DNA of 8,068 bases from an uncultured bacterium (GTDB taxonomy: Bacteria > Cyanobacteriota > Vampirovibrionia > Gastranaerophilales > Gastranaerophilaceae), in NCBI GenBank assembly GCA_946183815.1, contig CAMHDG010000062.1:1-8068 (forward strand). Direction: 5' to 3'. Below the pieces are notes generated by a model. The model was given only the letters and a program-made list of their open reading frames with translations, was not told the origin of the DNA and ran no database searches. Positions 5,838 to 8,068 of the stretch are shown here, in pieces. The position numbers were made by a program, and so were the translations under genes. Each line of letters opens with the position of its first letter. The first letter of the stretch is position 1.

Positions 5838-7993
5838 TAATTCTTCGGAGTCAAATCCGCCTCAATTTCAGGTATCCTCGCTTTTACATATTGAGAATAC
5901 TCATCGTTTGCTTTATATACTTCTAAAAACTTTTTATAATATCCCAGTGCCTCTTTTGGTTTATTTAAGTTTTCATAATCTATTGCTATTAAATAATAAG
6001 TGACATCTTGGTTTTGGTTTAGTTCAAGTGATTTTTTATAACTTTCAATAGCCTGTTGTGATTTGCTTTGAGCATCGTAAACAGAGCCTCTGTAATAATA
6101 TGCATCGGCATTGTTTGGATTGATAGATATTGCTTTATTCAACAAATTCAACGCCTCATCATATTTTTGACCCTCTATCAATTTTGATGCATCAACAACA
6201 TTGTTTTGGCTTAAAATGTCGTTCATATCGGCAATACCTTCTTTTGCATTAAGATTGCTAGGGTTAATCTGAACTGCCTGCATAAAGTATTTTCTTGCTT
6301 CTTCATAATTTTGCATATTAGCATACATTGCACCTATGCTATAAGCCAAATCTGAATTATTCGGAGATTTTGCAAGAGCCTTTTTATAGTATTCTATCGC
6401 CTTGTCATCTTGTTTCAACCCCTGATATGCACTTGCAAGACCTAATAATGTGTCATTTGTTTCAGGCAATTTATTATATAACTCAATTGCTTTTTCGTAA
6501 TTACCTGCGTTATAAGCCTTATAAGCACTATCAAGATTTTCTGCGTCTAAATCAGCATTTACATCATTTATTAATTTAGAAATTGATTCGCTATTTGGGA
6601 ATTTTTCTTTTGCAATAGAGAGCAATTCCTGTGATTTAGTATAATCTTTTATTTGAGCATAACAAAGAGCCAAGTTTTCATATACACCTTCTCTTTCAGG
6701 GTCAACCTGCATAACAAGGGTGTAATATTTTATTGCTGTTTGATAATCTTGTTTATTATGTACCTCTAACGCATTGTTGTATAACTCGTCAACATAATAT
6801 TTATCAGGGTTTGTGTATGACCTTACATAATTATATATTTCATCAGCGGTCATAGTAGATTTTGTGAGTTCACTAATCTTTGAGGCAAATTCAGCGGAAT
6901 CCTCCGGTTTTAACTGTCTTAATTTTTTATATTGTTCCAGTGCTAATTTATGTGTTTCAGGTTTTGCTTCGTAACATTGAGCCAGATACAAATTAGCAAG
7001 ATAATTATTCGGGTGCAACAATAAAATATTTTTATAAGCCTCAATAGCCTTATCATAACTACCTTGTGCCTGTAACAGTGTCGCAAGATTTATTTGAGTA
7101 TTCAAATTTGTTTTTTCATCTCTTGATGGTTTAGACAGAGCCTGTTTGTAGTAGTTGTAGGCTTCCTCGTACTTTCCTTGTCTTTGCTTAATTGCACCGA
7201 TATCGGCAAGTAACTCTGCGTTATTTGGGGAATCAGCAAGTTTTTTTTGATAAATACGTTCTAAATCAAACATTATATCCTGTGCATCACCACAATGAGA
7301 AAGTACATAGTTATATTGAACCGATGCTTCAGCGGTATTACCCATTTTGTCTAATACATTTGCATATCTCATTCTTGCGGAAACATCATTCGGGTCAAAT
7401 TCAACCGCCATTTTATAGTATTCTGCCGATTTAATCAAATTATTGATAGATTTCATCATGGAGGCAATTCTTAAAAGTGCGGTTTTTCTGTATCTGTCAA
7501 TATTAACTACTTGTTCATATTCATACATTGATGCAGAGAAATTTCCTGAAGCATTGAGTTCTTCCGCTAATTTATAATGAGCCTCTGCAGAGTTTAAAGC
7601 GCCATATTGTTTTTCACAATAGTGCAGACTGTTTGCAGTTGAAGATATTGAACTAAAAGAGTTCATGGCAACATCTTTATCTACGTAATATTTAAGATAA
7701 AAAATTGCACTTCTGAAATCGTCTGCCGCTGCTCTGTAATTATGTTCATAGTTTGCTATATATGAACCCCTTGCAATATATGAGTTTACAAGTCCAATTC
7801 TGGCAGAATTATCCATAAAGTTAATCATGAGTGATTTTTTAAACTCATCTATTGCACTGGAATAGCGGGCATTGAAAAAGTGTTGCTGTGCAAGGGTATA
7901 GTGTTCCTGAAACCCTGCATAAACCTGTGTGTTCATGCCTGCAGTCAAACTCATTGCTATTAAACATCCGATGATTAGTGATTTAGTATTCAT
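5837..7993 (-). CDS. Exported tetratricopeptide-repeat protein (about 15 TPRs)
   Basis: The protein has about 718 residues from ATG 7993. It opens with a Sec signal peptide: MNTK, a hydrophobic core SLIIGCLIAMSLTAG, and likely cleavage after VYA26. The rest is almost all 34-residue TPR units with the usual W/Y-x-x-[LIYF]-G/A, Y-x-x-A and P32 pattern, for example 'GKYEEAYNYYKQAL', 'GNYEKAIELYNKL', 'DDKAIEYYKKALAKSPNN', 'KYDEALNLLNKAISINPNN'. One unit is near residue 30-65, a block lies at about 135-370, and a second at about 400-690, with a less regular linker near 370-400. It should form a periplasmic or surface solenoid binding partner proteins; partners are unknown. An in-frame GTG at 8029 would add 12 residues before the signal peptide, but it overlaps the apparent -35 box, so ATG 7993 is preferred. 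First gene of the operon with dusB. Confidence 0.88.
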   Translation of the reverse strand: MNTKSLIIGCLIAMSLTAGMNTQVYAGFQEHYTLAQQHFFNARYSSAIDEFKKSLMINFMDNSARIGLVNSYIARGSYIANYEHNYRAAADDFRSAIFYLKYYVDKDVAMNSFSSISSTANSLHYCEKQYGALNSAEAHYKLAEELNASGNFSASMYEYEQVVNIDRYRKTALLRIASMMKSINNLIKSAEYYKMAVEFDPNDVSARMRYANVLDKMGNTAEASVQYNYVLSHCGDAQDIMFDLERIYQKKLADSPNNAELLADIGAIKQRQGKYEEAYNYYKQALSKPSRDEKTNLNTQINLATLLQAQGSYDKAIEAYKNILLLHPNNYLANLYLAQCYEAKPETHKLALEQYKKLRQLKPEDSAEFASKISELTKSTMTADEIYNYVRSYTNPDKYYVDELYNNALEVHNKQDYQTAIKYYTLVMQVDPEREGVYENLALCYAQIKDYTKSQELLSIAKEKFPNSESISKLINDVNADLDAENLDSAYKAYNAGNYEKAIELYNKLPETNDTLLGLASAYQGLKQDDKAIEYYKKALAKSPNNSDLAYSIGAMYANMQNYEEARKYFMQAVQINPSNLNAKEGIADMNDILSQNNVVDASKLIEGQKYDEALNLLNKAISINPNNADAYYYRGSVYDAQSKSQQAIESYKKSLELNQNQDVTYYLIAIDYENLNKPKEALGYYKKFLEVYKANDEYSQYVKARIPEIEADLTPKN

Positions 7994-7999
7994 AAATAT

Positions 8000-8029
8000 A
8001 TTGTATAATAAGCATGAAATTTTTGTCAC
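8000..8029 (-). promoter_or_regulatory. Promoter of the TPR-dusB operon, leaderless type
   Basis: On the minus strand GTGACA (8029-8024, five of six) is followed after 18 nt by TACAAT (8005-8000, five of six); an overlapping TATACA at 16 nt is a poorer alternative. Six bases separate TACAAT from ATG 7993, so transcription should begin at about the start codon. No Shine-Dalgarno exists in the intervening AT-only bases. Confidence 0.5.
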
Positions 8030-8054
8030 TATTCTGTTGAAATAGTTACATAGG

Positions 8055-8068
8055 TAAATTATTGTTTA
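8055..8068. repeat. Partial copy of the MITE terminal repeat at the window edge
   Basis: TAAATTATTGTTTA at 8055-8068 is identical to 4460-4473 in the left end of the 224-bp element, and 13 of the 14 bases also recur in its inverted right end. The window stops inside the motif, so the rest of a second element probably lies beyond it. It begins about 26 bp upstream of the TPR -35 box. Confidence 0.5.

Noticed and set aside
6328..7434. Two short plus-strand ORFs inside the TPR gene
   Set aside because: They are antisense shadows of the repeated TPR codons and have no independent evidence.
7994..8029. Twelve-residue N-terminal extension of the TPR protein from GTG 8029
   Set aside because: The codon overlaps the likely -35 box, and the extension would place polar residues before an otherwise typical signal peptide.

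Overview
The window looks like a low-GC chromosomal segment from a bacterium with a Gram-negative-type envelope. The clues are an AsmA/TamB-type envelope protein, two exported proteins with cleavable signal peptides, short A/T-rich intergenic regions and several genes without a clear Shine-Dalgarno sequence. The protein set resembles gut Melainabacteria (Gastranaerophilales / Vampirovibrionia), but that assignment is inference from general likeness only.

Layout. Positions 2-2018 (+) hold the C-terminal ~670 codons of a large AsmA-like protein. It enters from outside the window and is split by a one-base frameshift at the TTT run 1008-1010. A convergent Fic-family protein with an N-terminal helix-turn-helix follows at 2104-2991 (-). 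It has a near-consensus promoter that abuts its ATG and overlaps a perfect 11-bp inverted repeat. The gap 3019-3343 has no gene but carries a 135-bp inverted-repeat element. Next is a two-gene minus-strand operon: a small P-loop kinase resembling animal-type phosphomevalonate kinase (4404-3892), then a small exported protein of unknown function (3892-3344), joined by a TAATG overlap. The gap 4405-4859 contains a 224-bp MITE-like element with 25-bp terminal inverted repeats and a strong intrinsic terminator. The terminator belongs to the second operon: an exported protein of about 15 TPRs (7993-5837), then the tRNA-dihydrouridine synthase dusB (5837-4860), again joined by TAATG. The last 14 bases of the window match the terminal repeat of the 224-bp element, so another copy, or a shared motif, probably starts there.

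How the parts relate. The two minus-strand operons are separated by the terminator and the MITE-like element, whose outer end may supply a -35 box to the kinase promoter. The Fic gene is probably a self-inhibited AMP-transferase, and its DNA-binding domain may act on its own promoter. I see no complete new multi-gene defence or metabolic system. The parts most worth a second look are the Fic promoter/operator architecture, the leaderless-type starts, the phosphomevalonate-kinase-like enzyme of unknown substrate, the frameshift, and the two repeat families.
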